From Persephonella sp. KM09-Lau-8 (lineage in GTDB: Bacteria; Aquificota; Aquificia; Aquificales; Hydrogenothermaceae): a stretch of DNA of 64,000 nt. Every line of letters begins with the position of its first letter. Within the stretch, counting starts at the first letter, position 1. Location of the stretch: NCBI RefSeq assembly GCF_000703085.1, contig NZ_JNLL01000002.1:1-64000 (forward strand), written 5' to 3'. Positions 25,745-33,247 of the stretch are shown one piece after another. A model generated the notes under the pieces. The model was not told where the DNA came from and ran no database searches. It was given only the letters and a program-made list of their open reading frames with translations. Position numbers and translations under genes: made by a program.

Positions 25745-27369
25745 TAACCCTACAATGCAAACTAACTTTCGAAAATGAAAAAGATAAACAAAAACTACTT
25801 GAATTAATGAGACAATTCTCATCTTGCAATAGATACGCATACAACAGACTACTTGAAGGACACAAAAGAAAAGAGTTAAAAAAAGACTTGCAAAAAGTAT
25901 TTAATCTAAACAGTAGATACTGCGATGATGCAATATTTAAAGCACAAAGTCTTATAAACGCCTGTAAAGAAAGAGGACAAAATCCAAAAAAAGTAATATT
26001 TGGAGGCAGAAAACTATTTGAGAAACTAAGCAAGAAACACCTAAACGGACAACAAAGAGAGATGCTCAAACAAAAGTGGGAAGAGAGAAGGAAAGGATAT
26101 TTATACTCAAGAGGAGACAAAAGCAAAAAAGGAAATCTAAATATAAGGATAATATGTGAAAAAGAAGGATTAAAACTAAGGATAAACACAGGAGAAAGAA
26201 ACTGGATAACAGCAAACATAAAAAGAGCAGTAAACAGAGAAAATGACAAATGGACAGAATTTATTGCAAGATTATTAGAAGCAGAGAAAACGAAAGAATA
26301 CTTTCCATACTCAGTAGAGATAAGACAAATAAACGGACAAATTTACGCATTTATAAGTTTAGAGGAAGAACTACCAAAGCAGCCAATAATAACAAAAGAA
26401 GAAGGAATAATAGGGGTAGATATAAACGCAAAACCATTTCATCTAGCACTAGTAACAGTTAAACCAGATGGAAACCTACAAACAGTAAACAAAATATCAC
26501 TACACGACCTTATAAACAAAACAAAGAACCAAAGAGAATATTTAAGCTGGCAAATAGCCCATCAGATAGTAGAGATAGCAATAACACAAGATAAAGCAAT
26601 AGCAATAGAAAAGTTAGACACAATACCAAAAGGAAACAAAGGAGATGGAAGCAAGAAATCAAGAAAAATCAAACAACAATGGATATACAGAGGAATACTT
26701 GAGAAAATAAAGACATTAGCAAAAAGAGAAGGAATACAGGTAATAGAAGTAAACCCAGCATACACATCAATAATAGGGATGCTAAAATATGCACCCCAAT
26801 ACAGTTTAGATAAAGACACAGCAGGAGCATTTGTAGTAGCACGGAGAGGATTAGGATTAAAAGAGGAACTGCCAAAACACTATAAAAACCTAATATCGGA
26901 TGAAGAATACATACAATATGCGATGAGCAAGATAGAAGAAGAAAAACAAAAGGCAGAAGAAAAATTAAACACAGAGAAAAATCCATACAAGAAGAAACCG
27001 TTAAAAAGAAAACTACAAGAACTTAACAAACAGATTAAAATATTACAAAGTCTTAACAGTGAGCCACAGACCCAACAACCTGTAAACCAAAGGAAGGAAC
27101 AGGTGAGGGGCTACAAAAGGAGTAGTTACAAACTGTGGCAAGTTGTTAAGGTAGCCCTTACTATCCCTGTTCTGGGTAAGTCTATGTCAAGAGACTTATC
27201 ACCCCTGAAGCCTATACTGGTGGAAGGGGAGTGGGACAGGGTAGTGAGTCGGTTAGCTCCTGTTGCTTGGGACAGGGGCTATGGTGTGGATAAATACCGC
27301 CAGCTGGGGACATATCCACACCTGAAAAAGGCGGAATACAAATACCCCAGCCCAAAGTGTGAAAGTTAG
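25741..27369 (+). CDS. tnpB: TnpB-type RNA-guided nuclease of the IS607 element (542 aa)
   Basis: This is a TnpB protein, a relative of Cas12 that uses an omega RNA made from the element's end to cut DNA. The RuvC residues are present: D227 in GVDINA, E290 in AIEKLD and D359 in DKDTAGAFVVARRG. The usual CxxC zinc ribbon between the last two is missing, as in one TnpB branch. The last 90 residues (about 450-542) have a different, Trp/Pro/Gly-rich composition and lie on GC-richer DNA. This is expected if an RNA gene overlaps the end of the coding sequence. It starts at the stop of tnpA. Confidence 0.85.
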   Translation: MITLQCKLTFENEKDKQKLLELMRQFSSCNRYAYNRLLEGHKRKELKKDLQKVFNLNSRYCDDAIFKAQSLINACKERGQNPKKVIFGGRKLFEKLSKKHLNGQQREMLKQKWEERRKGYLYSRGDKSKKGNLNIRIICEKEGLKLRINTGERNWITANIKRAVNRENDKWTEFIARLLEAEKTKEYFPYSVEIRQINGQIYAFISLEEELPKQPIITKEEGIIGVDINAKPFHLALVTVKPDGNLQTVNKISLHDLINKTKNQREYLSWQIAHQIVEIAITQDKAIAIEKLDTIPKGNKGDGSKKSRKIKQQWIYRGILEKIKTLAKREGIQVIEVNPAYTSIIGMLKYAPQYSLDKDTAGAFVVARRGLGLKEELPKHYKNLISDEEYIQYAMSKIEEEKQKAEEKLNTEKNPYKKKPLKRKLQELNKQIKILQSLNSEPQTQQPVNQRKEQVRGYKRSSYKLWQVVKVALTIPVLGKSMSRDLSPLKPILVEGEWDRVVSRLAPVAWDRGYGVDKYRQLGTYPHLKKAEYKYPSPKCES

Positions 27370-27390
27370 TTTTTTACACTTTGGTTTACC
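27170..27390 (+). ncRNA. Candidate omega RNA overlapping the tnpB 3' end
   Basis: This stretch is much richer in G and C than its surroundings and holds successive inverted repeats. TAAGTCT/AGACTTA lies in about 27177-27199. AGCTCCTGT/ACAGGGGCT is at 27255-27263 and 27272-27280. GGTGTGGATA/TATCCACACC is at 27283-27292 and 27313-27322. CCAAAGTGT/ACACTTTGG is at 27352-27384. Such structured RNA at the 3' end of tnpB is known to guide TnpB. Guide bases would come from just past the right end. The exact RNA start is not visible. Confidence 0.6.
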
Positions 27391-27402
27391 AGGTATAAAA
27401 CG

Positions 27403-27597
27403 ATGTTCGCCTTTATACTCAAAATTTTGCTATCTTTTTTCCTTGCTCCCGTATACTTCACATGTTCATTCGCAAGCAATATCTATAATGAAAATTTTCT
27501 TTTAGCATTCGTATTCTTTGTCGCCCTTGTTGTTTCCCTTCTATTCTTTATCATTCCTGTTGCAACTTTATACACACACATAGCAAAAAATACGTAA
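27403..27597 (+). CDS. Small membrane protein (64 aa), cut off from its promoter
   Basis: It has two hydrophobic segments (residues 4-24 and 34-58) with FFLAPVYFTCSF between them, and a short polar tail. It has no ribosome binding site of its own: AAAACG precedes the ATG, and the IS607-type element lies just before. The matching promoter and CGGAGG lie on the far side of the element. It is likely silent now unless the element supplies a promoter. No family is recognised. Confidence 0.6.
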   Translation: MFAFILKILLSFFLAPVYFTCSFASNIYNENFLLAFVFFVALVVSLLFFIIPVATLYTHIAKNT

Positions 27598-27740
27598 CTG
27601 TACATAAAAGAAAACAAAATACCTAATATCGAAGCAAAAACAACAGCGATACTTACAATCCGAAGAACTTCCGTGCAATTCTGTAAAAAAGGAACATAAG
27701 CCAGATTTTCGCATCTACTTTTAACAAAAAGGAGAAGATA

Positions 27741-28163
27741 ATGAAAAGCACTATTGAAAACTTTCTAAAAAAAGAAAAATGGCTCCTAAAAGAAAAAGAA
27801 AACATAAGAAAAAAATTACTATCTAATAACTTAAAAAATCTTTTTGAAAGCCATGGATTCAAAGTAAACAAAATAACAATAGAAAAATTTAAATTCCAAA
27901 ATGAAAACGTATGGAACGAAAAAACGGAAAATGGAATTCTTATAGAAAAAATAGAAATAAAAGGTGCAATTTACGATAAAGAAGGAGAGGCCGAATTTAA
28001 CATAAATTATGAATATTTTCATAACTCCTACTCCACAGGAATGGAAAACACAGATTACAACCTTAATGTTTATTGCGATGATCTTGAATACGAAAGACTT
28101 ATAGAAAAGGAATTCCCAAAAATCCACAATCTCATAGAAAAAGCCTATTACATCAATATCTAA
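27741..28163 (+). CDS. Unknown protein (140 aa)
   Basis: AAGGAGA precedes the ATG. The protein has a charged N-terminal helix (residues 1-50), then a beta-rich part with IEIKGAIYDKEGEAEFNINYEYFHNSY and ends acidic. No family is recognised. The 140 bases before it show only AT-rich sequence. Confidence 0.6.
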   Translation: MKSTIENFLKKEKWLLKEKENIRKKLLSNNLKNLFESHGFKVNKITIEKFKFQNENVWNEKTENGILIEKIEIKGAIYDKEGEAEFNINYEYFHNSYSTGMENTDYNLNVYCDDLEYERLIEKEFPKIHNLIEKAYYINI

Positions 28164-28177
28164 AAAGGAAAGTAAAA

Positions 28178-28573
28178 ATGAACTATGAACTTGGATATTA
28201 CGAAGAAAAATTAGAAAAAGAAACAGGAATACTGAAAGAAGGATTTTATGTATGGAAAAATACCGTAAACCCTGAAGCACAAACCGAGATTGAAAGAAAA
28301 TACGAAGGCTCCCACATAATCCTCAAAGGACTCGCTCTTTTTCCCGACAAAACAGGTAAATACATAATTTCAAAAGAAGCTCTCTTAGAAAAGGAATGGA
28401 AAATCTTGGAAAGAAAAGAATTAAAAAATATGAACCTGAACGTGCTTTACAATGAAAAAATAGACGGTTTTATCTCAATACCCGGAATAATCCTTGAAAA
28501 AATACCCTATGAAAAACTAAAAGAAGAAATTGAAAATCTTCTAAAACAAAAAGAGAAAATACAAAAACTATAA
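28178..28573 (+). CDS. Unknown protein (131 aa)
   Basis: AAAGGAAAG precedes the ATG. The protein has a mixed alpha/beta N-terminal half with FYVWKNTVNPEAQTEIERKY and ends in a coiled coil (KLKEEIENLLKQKEKIQKL). No family is recognised. It probably shares a transcript with the gene at 27741. Confidence 0.6.
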   Translation: MNYELGYYEEKLEKETGILKEGFYVWKNTVNPEAQTEIERKYEGSHIILKGLALFPDKTGKYIISKEALLEKEWKILERKELKNMNLNVLYNEKIDGFISIPGIILEKIPYEKLKEEIENLLKQKEKIQKL

Positions 28574-28677
28574 AAAAACAGCCGGAAACAAAAACTCCAT
28601 AAAATTCTTTAAAAGAATAAAAACCGAAATCTTTCCATAAAACTAAAAATATGAAAAAATATTTTAAGAGGGAAAAA

Positions 28678-29124
28678 ATGAAAACTCCACAAATTACGGA
28701 AGAATTAATAGAACAACTGAAAAAGGAACTTCAGGATTGGAAAAAAGTAACCCAATCCAGAATAGAATGGGCAAATGAAACAGTAGATGAAATAATAGAA
28801 ACTCTAAAAGAAAATAACTTTAACGGAAATGATGATATAAAGCTTCTTGATTGCCCAAAACTGAAATTAGGACTTAGATACAGAGGGGCCCAAAGCATAG
28901 GATTCTATCTATACCTCGTAGACCTTGACAACAACAAAGCCCTTCCCCCATCCACCAAAAAAATAGATAGCTACGAATATCTCGGAGGAAACTTCTCTGC
29001 TCGGGTAATATATATGAACTCTATAGAAACCCTAGAAACATTGAAAAAAATACCTGAGTGGATAGAATGTATAAAAGAAAAAATAGAAACCCTAAAAAAA
29101 GAATACCAAAAAATAAAGACATAA
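28678..29124 (+). CDS. Unknown protein (148 aa)
   Basis: I take the ATG at 28678 behind GAGGGA rather than one at 28651. It has a helical start and end around a beta-rich core (LLDCPKLKLGLRYRGAQSIGFYLYLVDLDNNKALPPSTKK, cited as a pattern). No family is recognised. Confidence 0.6.
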   Translation: MKTPQITEELIEQLKKELQDWKKVTQSRIEWANETVDEIIETLKENNFNGNDDIKLLDCPKLKLGLRYRGAQSIGFYLYLVDLDNNKALPPSTKKIDSYEYLGGNFSARVIYMNSIETLETLKKIPEWIECIKEKIETLKKEYQKIKT

Positions 29125-29136
29125 ACGAAAAACAAA

Positions 29137-29619
29137 ATGAAAGAAACCACAATAAAAAAAGCAAAAGAAGAGATATCTAAACTTGAAACCCAGCTAGAAC
29201 TTCTATCAAACTACATAAGTGCAGTTCCAGGAAGCTTAATAAAAGAAGGAAATAACCTTTTCTTTGCAACAAAAGATCCAAACCTTAAGTTTAGAAAAAT
29301 TACCGAATCAAATGGAAAACACCATTTAAACCTACCAAAAAATAGTGAAATAAAAAAACTAGAAAGAAAATACAAGAAATCAAATTTAAAAATAAATGCC
29401 ATTTATCTCGCAGGAAAACTAATAACTGATGAAAAAGAAATAGAAGAAATAATCCAGAGAAAAAATCAGATAAAAGAAATTCAATTAAAAATTAGAGAGC
29501 TTCAAAAAATAATAAAAGAAAAAGAAACAGAAATAGAAAACGAAAAAAGAAAATTCCTTAAAGAAAAAAACTCTAAATGCCTATCCTGCGGAAAAACAGT
29601 GACATCCTCCCCTAATTAA
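29137..29619 (+). CDS. Coiled-coil protein (160 aa) with its 3' end replaced by a tnpB element
   Basis: It has two coiled-coil stretches (residues 5-25 and 100-145) around a small beta part. Near the end it reads NSKCLSCGKT, a CxxC that would start a zinc ribbon, but the frame then runs into the right end of the tnpB element (about 29600) and stops within it. The second half of the ribbon is probably lost, so the original protein was longer. There is no good ribosome binding site. Confidence 0.55.
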   Translation: MKETTIKKAKEEISKLETQLELLSNYISAVPGSLIKEGNNLFFATKDPNLKFRKITESNGKHHLNLPKNSEIKKLERKYKKSNLKINAIYLAGKLITDEKEIEEIIQRKNQIKEIQLKIRELQKIIKEKETEIENEKRKFLKEKNSKCLSCGKTVTSSPN

Positions 29620-29760
29620 CTAAAGTTAGGGGCTTCCTGCTTCACAGAGGTATAGCTTACACGGATATAGGGATTACTACCTAATATCCGTGCAGTGGCT
29701 TGCCTCTCCACAGGCGTTACTTCCCCACAGTCCGTAGGTAGGTTTTTTATAGTGGTTTTC
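29600..29760 (-). ncRNA. Candidate omega RNA at the 3' end of the second tnpB
   Basis: The region downstream of and overlapping the tnpB stop has a 9-bp perfect stem CACGGATAT/ATATCCGTG and a terminal stem CCCCTAA/TTAGGGG. It is richer in G and C than its flanks. The position fits the omega RNA scaffold of the IS605 group, with guide bases read from the flank below about 29605. Boundaries are estimates. Confidence 0.55.
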
Positions 29761-30923
29761 TCCACTTTTTGTAGTCCTATCTTTAGTATGTTTATCGCAG
29801 AGTTTAAGTCTCTATCAATTACTAATCCACATTTTTCACATTTGTAGGTTCTGACTGATAGTTTTATGTCCTCTTTTCTACATCCACATCTACTACACAC
29901 TTTTGTTGTAGCTTCATACTTGTCCACAGGTATAAGGGTCTCTATGTTTTGCTTTAACATAGAAATTATTCCCCCTATACCTGTGTTTTGTATCTGTTTT
30001 CCGAATAGTCCCCTGTGCCAGTTTTTGATCTGTTCTTCTTGAATTAAGACATATTCATATTTCTTTAGCAAAGATAATATCTTGTTTTTTATGTCTTTTC
30101 TTCTGTTGTAGATTTTTTGGTGTTGTCTTTGTATTTTCTGTTTTGTTTTCTGGTAGTTCCTGCTTCCTTTTTGCTGTCTTGATAGTTTCTTTTGCAGTTT
30201 CTTTAATCGTTTTGTTTCTTCCACAGAGTAGTTTATCTTTATTCCGTTTGATAGGGTTAACTGGTGTTTTATTCCAAAGTCTATTCCTATCAGTTTGTTT
30301 ATCTTTTCTTGTTTTATCTGATCCTTGTCTATATAACTGGTCAGGTATATGTAGTATCCATCAGGTTTCTTTATCAGTTCTGCTTTTGCTATGTCGCAGT
30401 TTTCTGGTAGCTGTTGTAGTCCTAATACTCTTACAGGTTTTTTTAATCCTTGCAGTTTTATCCTGTTTTTGTCTTTTAATACTTTGAATGTTATTTCATT
30501 TTGCTTTAGTGGGATATTTCTATAATCTGATTTGAATTTTAGTTTTCCTACTTTTATTCCTTTTTGTTTTGCTTTTGATAGGTCTGATAGGTTTTTCTTT
30601 ATTCTATCTAATATCCCTTGTTTCATTTGGGATGATAAACAGATTATATCTCTTGTTTCAATACCCTGAGGTGTTTTTACTTCTACTTGCTTTATTTTTT
30701 CTGTTTGTGAGTTTAATCTATTTTCTATGTCTGCAATGGTGTAGTTATACAACCATTTTGCTTCTAGGAATACTCTTTCAAGCCATTGTCTTTGATGATT
30801 ATTTAGGTTGGAATATGAGATTTTTAGCTGATAAACTTTAGGTATCTGGTTTTTTCGTTTTTCTTTAGTCTTTTTTAGGCTTTCTTTTATTTTTTGTTTT
30901 TTATCTAAAACTGTTGTAGTCAT
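29616..30923 (-). CDS. tnpB: TnpB-type RNA-guided nuclease (435 aa)
   Basis: This is a full TnpB: RuvC D215 in GIDFGIKH, a Glu near residue 296 in LIQEEQIKNW and the last Asp near 372 in DRDLNSAINIL. The zinc ribbon is intact (Cys343, 346, 362, 365). The N-terminal OrfB-type domain with LEAKWLYNYTIADIE is normal. The last 55 residues overlap the element's structured 3' end. In other TnpB elements this protein with its omega RNA cuts the empty donor site. It is not close to the IS607-type TnpB at 25741, which lacks the zinc ribbon. Confidence 0.92.
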   Translation of the reverse strand: MTTTVLDKKQKIKESLKKTKEKRKNQIPKVYQLKISYSNLNNHQRQWLERVFLEAKWLYNYTIADIENRLNSQTEKIKQVEVKTPQGIETRDIICLSSQMKQGILDRIKKNLSDLSKAKQKGIKVGKLKFKSDYRNIPLKQNEITFKVLKDKNRIKLQGLKKPVRVLGLQQLPENCDIAKAELIKKPDGYYIYLTSYIDKDQIKQEKINKLIGIDFGIKHQLTLSNGIKINYSVEETKRLKKLQKKLSRQQKGSRNYQKTKQKIQRQHQKIYNRRKDIKNKILSLLKKYEYVLIQEEQIKNWHRGLFGKQIQNTGIGGIISMLKQNIETLIPVDKYEATTKVCSRCGCRKEDIKLSVRTYKCEKCGLVIDRDLNSAINILKIGLQKVEKTTIKNLPTDCGEVTPVERQATARILGSNPYIRVSYTSVKQEAPNFS

Positions 30924-31047
30924 TTTGGAAACCTCTATAATATTATAGCAAATTAACGATTAAAGGGTTTTGAGAGTTTCTGACGAAACTCTCTGCCATT
31001 CATCCCAGTTTTAAAAAACTGGGCTTTCTGGCAATTTTTCTGTAAAA

Positions 31048-31275
31048 ATGGAAATTGAAATAATAAAACCTGAGATAATCTGCCTTGTAGGATCTACAGC
31101 TGCAAAAGCTTTCCTGGGTAAAAACATTAAAATGAACCAGATTAGAGGAAAAATAATAAGGGAAAAAGAAAAAAGCTTCTACACGATATTTCACCCCGCA
31201 TACGTCCTGAGAGGAATCAAATCAAGAAAACCAATATTCTACTCAGATATTAAAAACCTTCTCGAAAATTTCTAA
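31048..31275 (+). pseudogene. Uracil-DNA glycosylase (family 4-like), C-terminal fragment
   Basis: The 75 codons read IKPEIICLVGSTAAKAFLG, RGKIIREKEKSFYTIFHPAYVLRG and a final helix. These are the last third of a family 4-type uracil-DNA glycosylase, including the conserved HPA box that flips the base. The N-terminal part with the Fe-S cysteines is missing; the tnpB element ends about 15 bases upstream. A full enzyme has about 190 residues. So the gene was cut by the insertion, perhaps with loss of DNA. Confidence 0.75.
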
Positions 31276-31289
31276 AAATCCAAAAGTTT

Positions 31290-31309
31290 GTAAGAAAAAA
31301 TTTTCTTAC
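31290..31309. repeat. 20-bp palindrome, variant of family A
   Basis: GTAAGAAAA, two A bases, TTTTCTTAC. The spacing and position before a ribosome binding site match the family A copies near parAB, with one base pair fewer and a changed centre. It follows a CCAAAAGTTT motif. Confidence 0.65.
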
Positions 31310-31321
31310 TGAGGTAAAAAA

Positions 31322-31675
31322 ATGGAAAAACAAAAACTATTGAAAAAAATGGAAAAAATTCTGAAAGAAGAAGGATTTGATCCTGTAAAAAAGGATGAGA
31401 AAAAAAGAAAGTTTCACGTGAAGCTCTACTGCCCTTATTACTCTGAAGCTGACGGAGAATATCTAGATTGGGATATTGAAGTTGAGGAATTTATATTAAA
31501 TGGCAAAAAATACAATCCTGAAGCATTTGAGTATTTCATAAGGGATATAATAGATGAAGATTTCCACCCTGGAATGTTCTATGACCTAACATCAAAACAC
31601 CAGGAGATAACGGAAGAAAACATGTTCCAATACCTTGAATACGAGCTGAACAAATTCTGCTCAAAATACTGCTAA
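31322..31675 (+). CDS. Unknown acidic protein (117 aa)
   Basis: GAGG lies behind the palindrome at 31290. The protein is acidic and soluble, with YCPYYSEADGEYLDWDIEVEEFILNGKKYNPEAFEYFI-type strands and helices, and three Cys residues. No family is recognised. The next gene starts after its stop codon with no gap. Confidence 0.6.
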   Translation: MEKQKLLKKMEKILKEEGFDPVKKDEKKRKFHVKLYCPYYSEADGEYLDWDIEVEEFILNGKKYNPEAFEYFIRDIIDEDFHPGMFYDLTSKHQEITEENMFQYLEYELNKFCSKYC

Positions 31676-31676
31676 A

Positions 31677-31952
31677 ATGGATAAAATAAAAGCACTAATA
31701 ATAGCCTACTCAGAAAAAAACTTCGACAGCTGCACCTACTACATAGTAGAAATAAAAAAATCTGACCTGAAGAACCTCTGGACCAATGAAGAAAAATTTG
31801 TGGAAGGTCTTTTGCTAAAAATTAAAAATAAAAACCCAATAGCAGAAACAAGCTCATACACAGATTATCTCAAAAAAACAATACAGCTATCAAAAAATCA
31901 AAAGACTGAACTGGAAATAGAGATAGACTTGGGTAGGAAAAAGGTGCTGTGA
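31677..31952 (+). CDS. Unknown protein (91 aa)
   Basis: It starts one base after the stop of the previous gene, so translation is probably coupled. It is small and mixed, with KALIIAYSEKNFDSCTYYIVEIKKSDL at the N-terminus. No family is recognised. Confidence 0.55.
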   Translation: MDKIKALIIAYSEKNFDSCTYYIVEIKKSDLKNLWTNEEKFVEGLLLKIKNKNPIAETSSYTDYLKKTIQLSKNQKTELEIEIDLGRKKVL

Positions 31953-31988
31953 GGAAGGCAACCAAGGTTTTTTCAAAAAACAGGAAAG

Positions 31989-32012
31989 TTTGATTTCCAA
32001 ATAAAAATCAAA
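31989..32012. repeat. 24-bp inverted repeat, family B copy 4
   Basis: TTTGATTT, an 8-base spacer (CCAAATAA), AAATCAAA. It is nearly identical to the copies at 4261 and 16542. It lies in the leader of the gene at 32026. Confidence 0.8.
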
Positions 32013-32025
32013 AACGGATAAGAAA

Positions 32026-33237
32026 ATGGAAACCATAAACCTCAGAACGGCCCAAACAAAACTCTTCCAAAAGATATCCCAATTAAAAGAAAAAGAAAAA
32101 ATAATAAACTTCTATAGAAAAAACAAACATATCCTATCCCTTATAGACGCACAAGCCTATTACAACCCAAAAGGAAAAACTTTCTATGTACAAGGAATTG
32201 AAACAAAAGACATAACAAAAGCTCTCCTCGAAAAAATACTGGAAGAAAAGAGAAGAAAAATAATAATAGAATTGGAATTTTCACACATTGAAGCATATAG
32301 AAGAATAAAAAATCTAAAAAATAATATCCTCATGCTTGAATTCGAAAGAAATCCGTATCAAATAGGAACTCTAATACTGGATAATTACGTATACAAACAG
32401 CTCCTGGAAAATGAACATATAAGAAAAAAAGTGCTACATGACTCTAATATTCTAAAAGAAAAACTGGATATAAAAGCCGATAACTTTGAACCTTTCATAA
32501 AACTTTACATAAACAGAATAAGAGAATTAAAGAAAGACGATCCAAACTGGAAAGAAAGAAAAATATCCTTATACTGGGCAAAATCGGGACTTAAAAAAAT
32601 ATCCTTCGTATCAGCAATAGTAAAAACAAGGGTAGAAAAAAATAGAATTCAGCTTAAAATAATCGATAAACTAAACCAACCGGAAAGACTCTCCCTTTTA
32701 ACCTTACTCTTTGAAACTCAAGAAGAAATAATAGAAAAAATAAAAACCTCTCTAAAAAATATAACAGAAGATCCTGAAAAAAAGGAAATAATAGCTCAAA
32801 TAAAATTCCTTCAGCTATCTGAAAAAGTTCTCACATCTAAAAAAATCGATACAATAAAAAATTCCATAGAAAATTTCATACCCGAAATGTGTTGGAAAGA
32901 CCAAGAAATAATAATAATAAAAGATAAAGAATTAACTATAGAAAGAAACAACTATCTGGGATATTTTTATCAAAACAAACTCCCCGAACCCCTAAGAAAC
33001 ATAAACCACCTGAAAGAAGAAATAGAGTACACCAAAATAATAATAGAAGACCACTTTATAAAAAATGGATTGGAACCTTCCGCGAAAAACACAAAAAAAC
33101 TTCCAAGCCAATCCAAAAAGACAGTTTTAGAATGCATAAAGAAACTAAAACAACTTAAGAAAACATACAGAAACATCAAAGAAATAAACAACTTTATAAC
33201 AACACAAAAGCTTGGGAAACAAAAAAGCCTTTTCTAA
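32026..33237 (+). CDS. Unknown helical protein (403 aa)
   Basis: The protein is soluble and Lys/Glu/Ile-rich, with an early LRTAQTKLFQKISQLKEKEKI helix, a segment LLDAQAYYNPKGKTFYVQGIETKDI that may form a small beta unit, and many later helices. No family is recognised. A family B repeat precedes it, which groups it with the methylase-like, sigma and DUF1257 genes. It ends 10 bases before the PP-loop gene. Confidence 0.65.
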   Translation: METINLRTAQTKLFQKISQLKEKEKIINFYRKNKHILSLIDAQAYYNPKGKTFYVQGIETKDITKALLEKILEEKRRKIIIELEFSHIEAYRRIKNLKNNILMLEFERNPYQIGTLILDNYVYKQLLENEHIRKKVLHDSNILKEKLDIKADNFEPFIKLYINRIRELKKDDPNWKERKISLYWAKSGLKKISFVSAIVKTRVEKNRIQLKIIDKLNQPERLSLLTLLFETQEEIIEKIKTSLKNITEDPEKKEIIAQIKFLQLSEKVLTSKKIDTIKNSIENFIPEMCWKDQEIIIIKDKELTIERNNYLGYFYQNKLPEPLRNINHLKEEIEYTKIIIEDHFIKNGLEPSAKNTKKLPSQSKKTVLECIKKLKQLKKTYRNIKEINNFITTQKLGKQKSLF

Positions 33238-33247
33238 AGGAAAAACA

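Larger units (their letters stand above)
25097..27390 (+). mobile_element. IS607-type insertion sequence with tnpA and tnpB
   Basis: The element holds a MerR-like/serine-recombinase gene and an overlapping TnpB gene. The left end has a hairpin ACAGTTT/AAACTGT at 25103-25120; the right end has CCAAAGTGT/ACACTTTGG at 27352-27384. AGGT is found at both junctions (25094-25097 and 27389-27392). Removing the stretch between brings CGGAGG to eight bases before the ATG at 27403, which supports this as the insertion point. The exact ends to within 4 bases cannot be fixed by eye. Confidence 0.8.
29600..31035 (-). mobile_element. IS605/IS1341-type element carrying tnpB only
   Basis: It has one tnpB gene and no tnpA, so it depends on a transposase in trans or is immobile. 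The end near 29600 has hairpins CCCCTAA/TTAGGGG (29609-29632) and CACGGATAT/ATATCCGTG (29660-29692). The other end, at about 30970-31020, has GAGAGTTTC/GAAACTCTC and CCCAGTTTT/AAACTGGG. Subterminal hairpins are typical of the IS200/IS605 group. It lies between a coiled-coil gene and a uracil-DNA glycosylase fragment, both incomplete. Confidence 0.75.

Noticed and set aside
25741-27369. IS607 TnpB as inactive because the zinc ribbon is absent
   Set aside because: All three RuvC acidic residues are in place, and a TnpB branch without the ribbon is known, so inactivity cannot be claimed.
30143-30841. Hydrophobic plus-strand open frames inside the tnpB element
   Set aside because: They are opposite the minus-strand tnpB gene, full of Leu/Phe/Ser as expected for reversed AT-rich coding DNA, and have no ribosome binding site.
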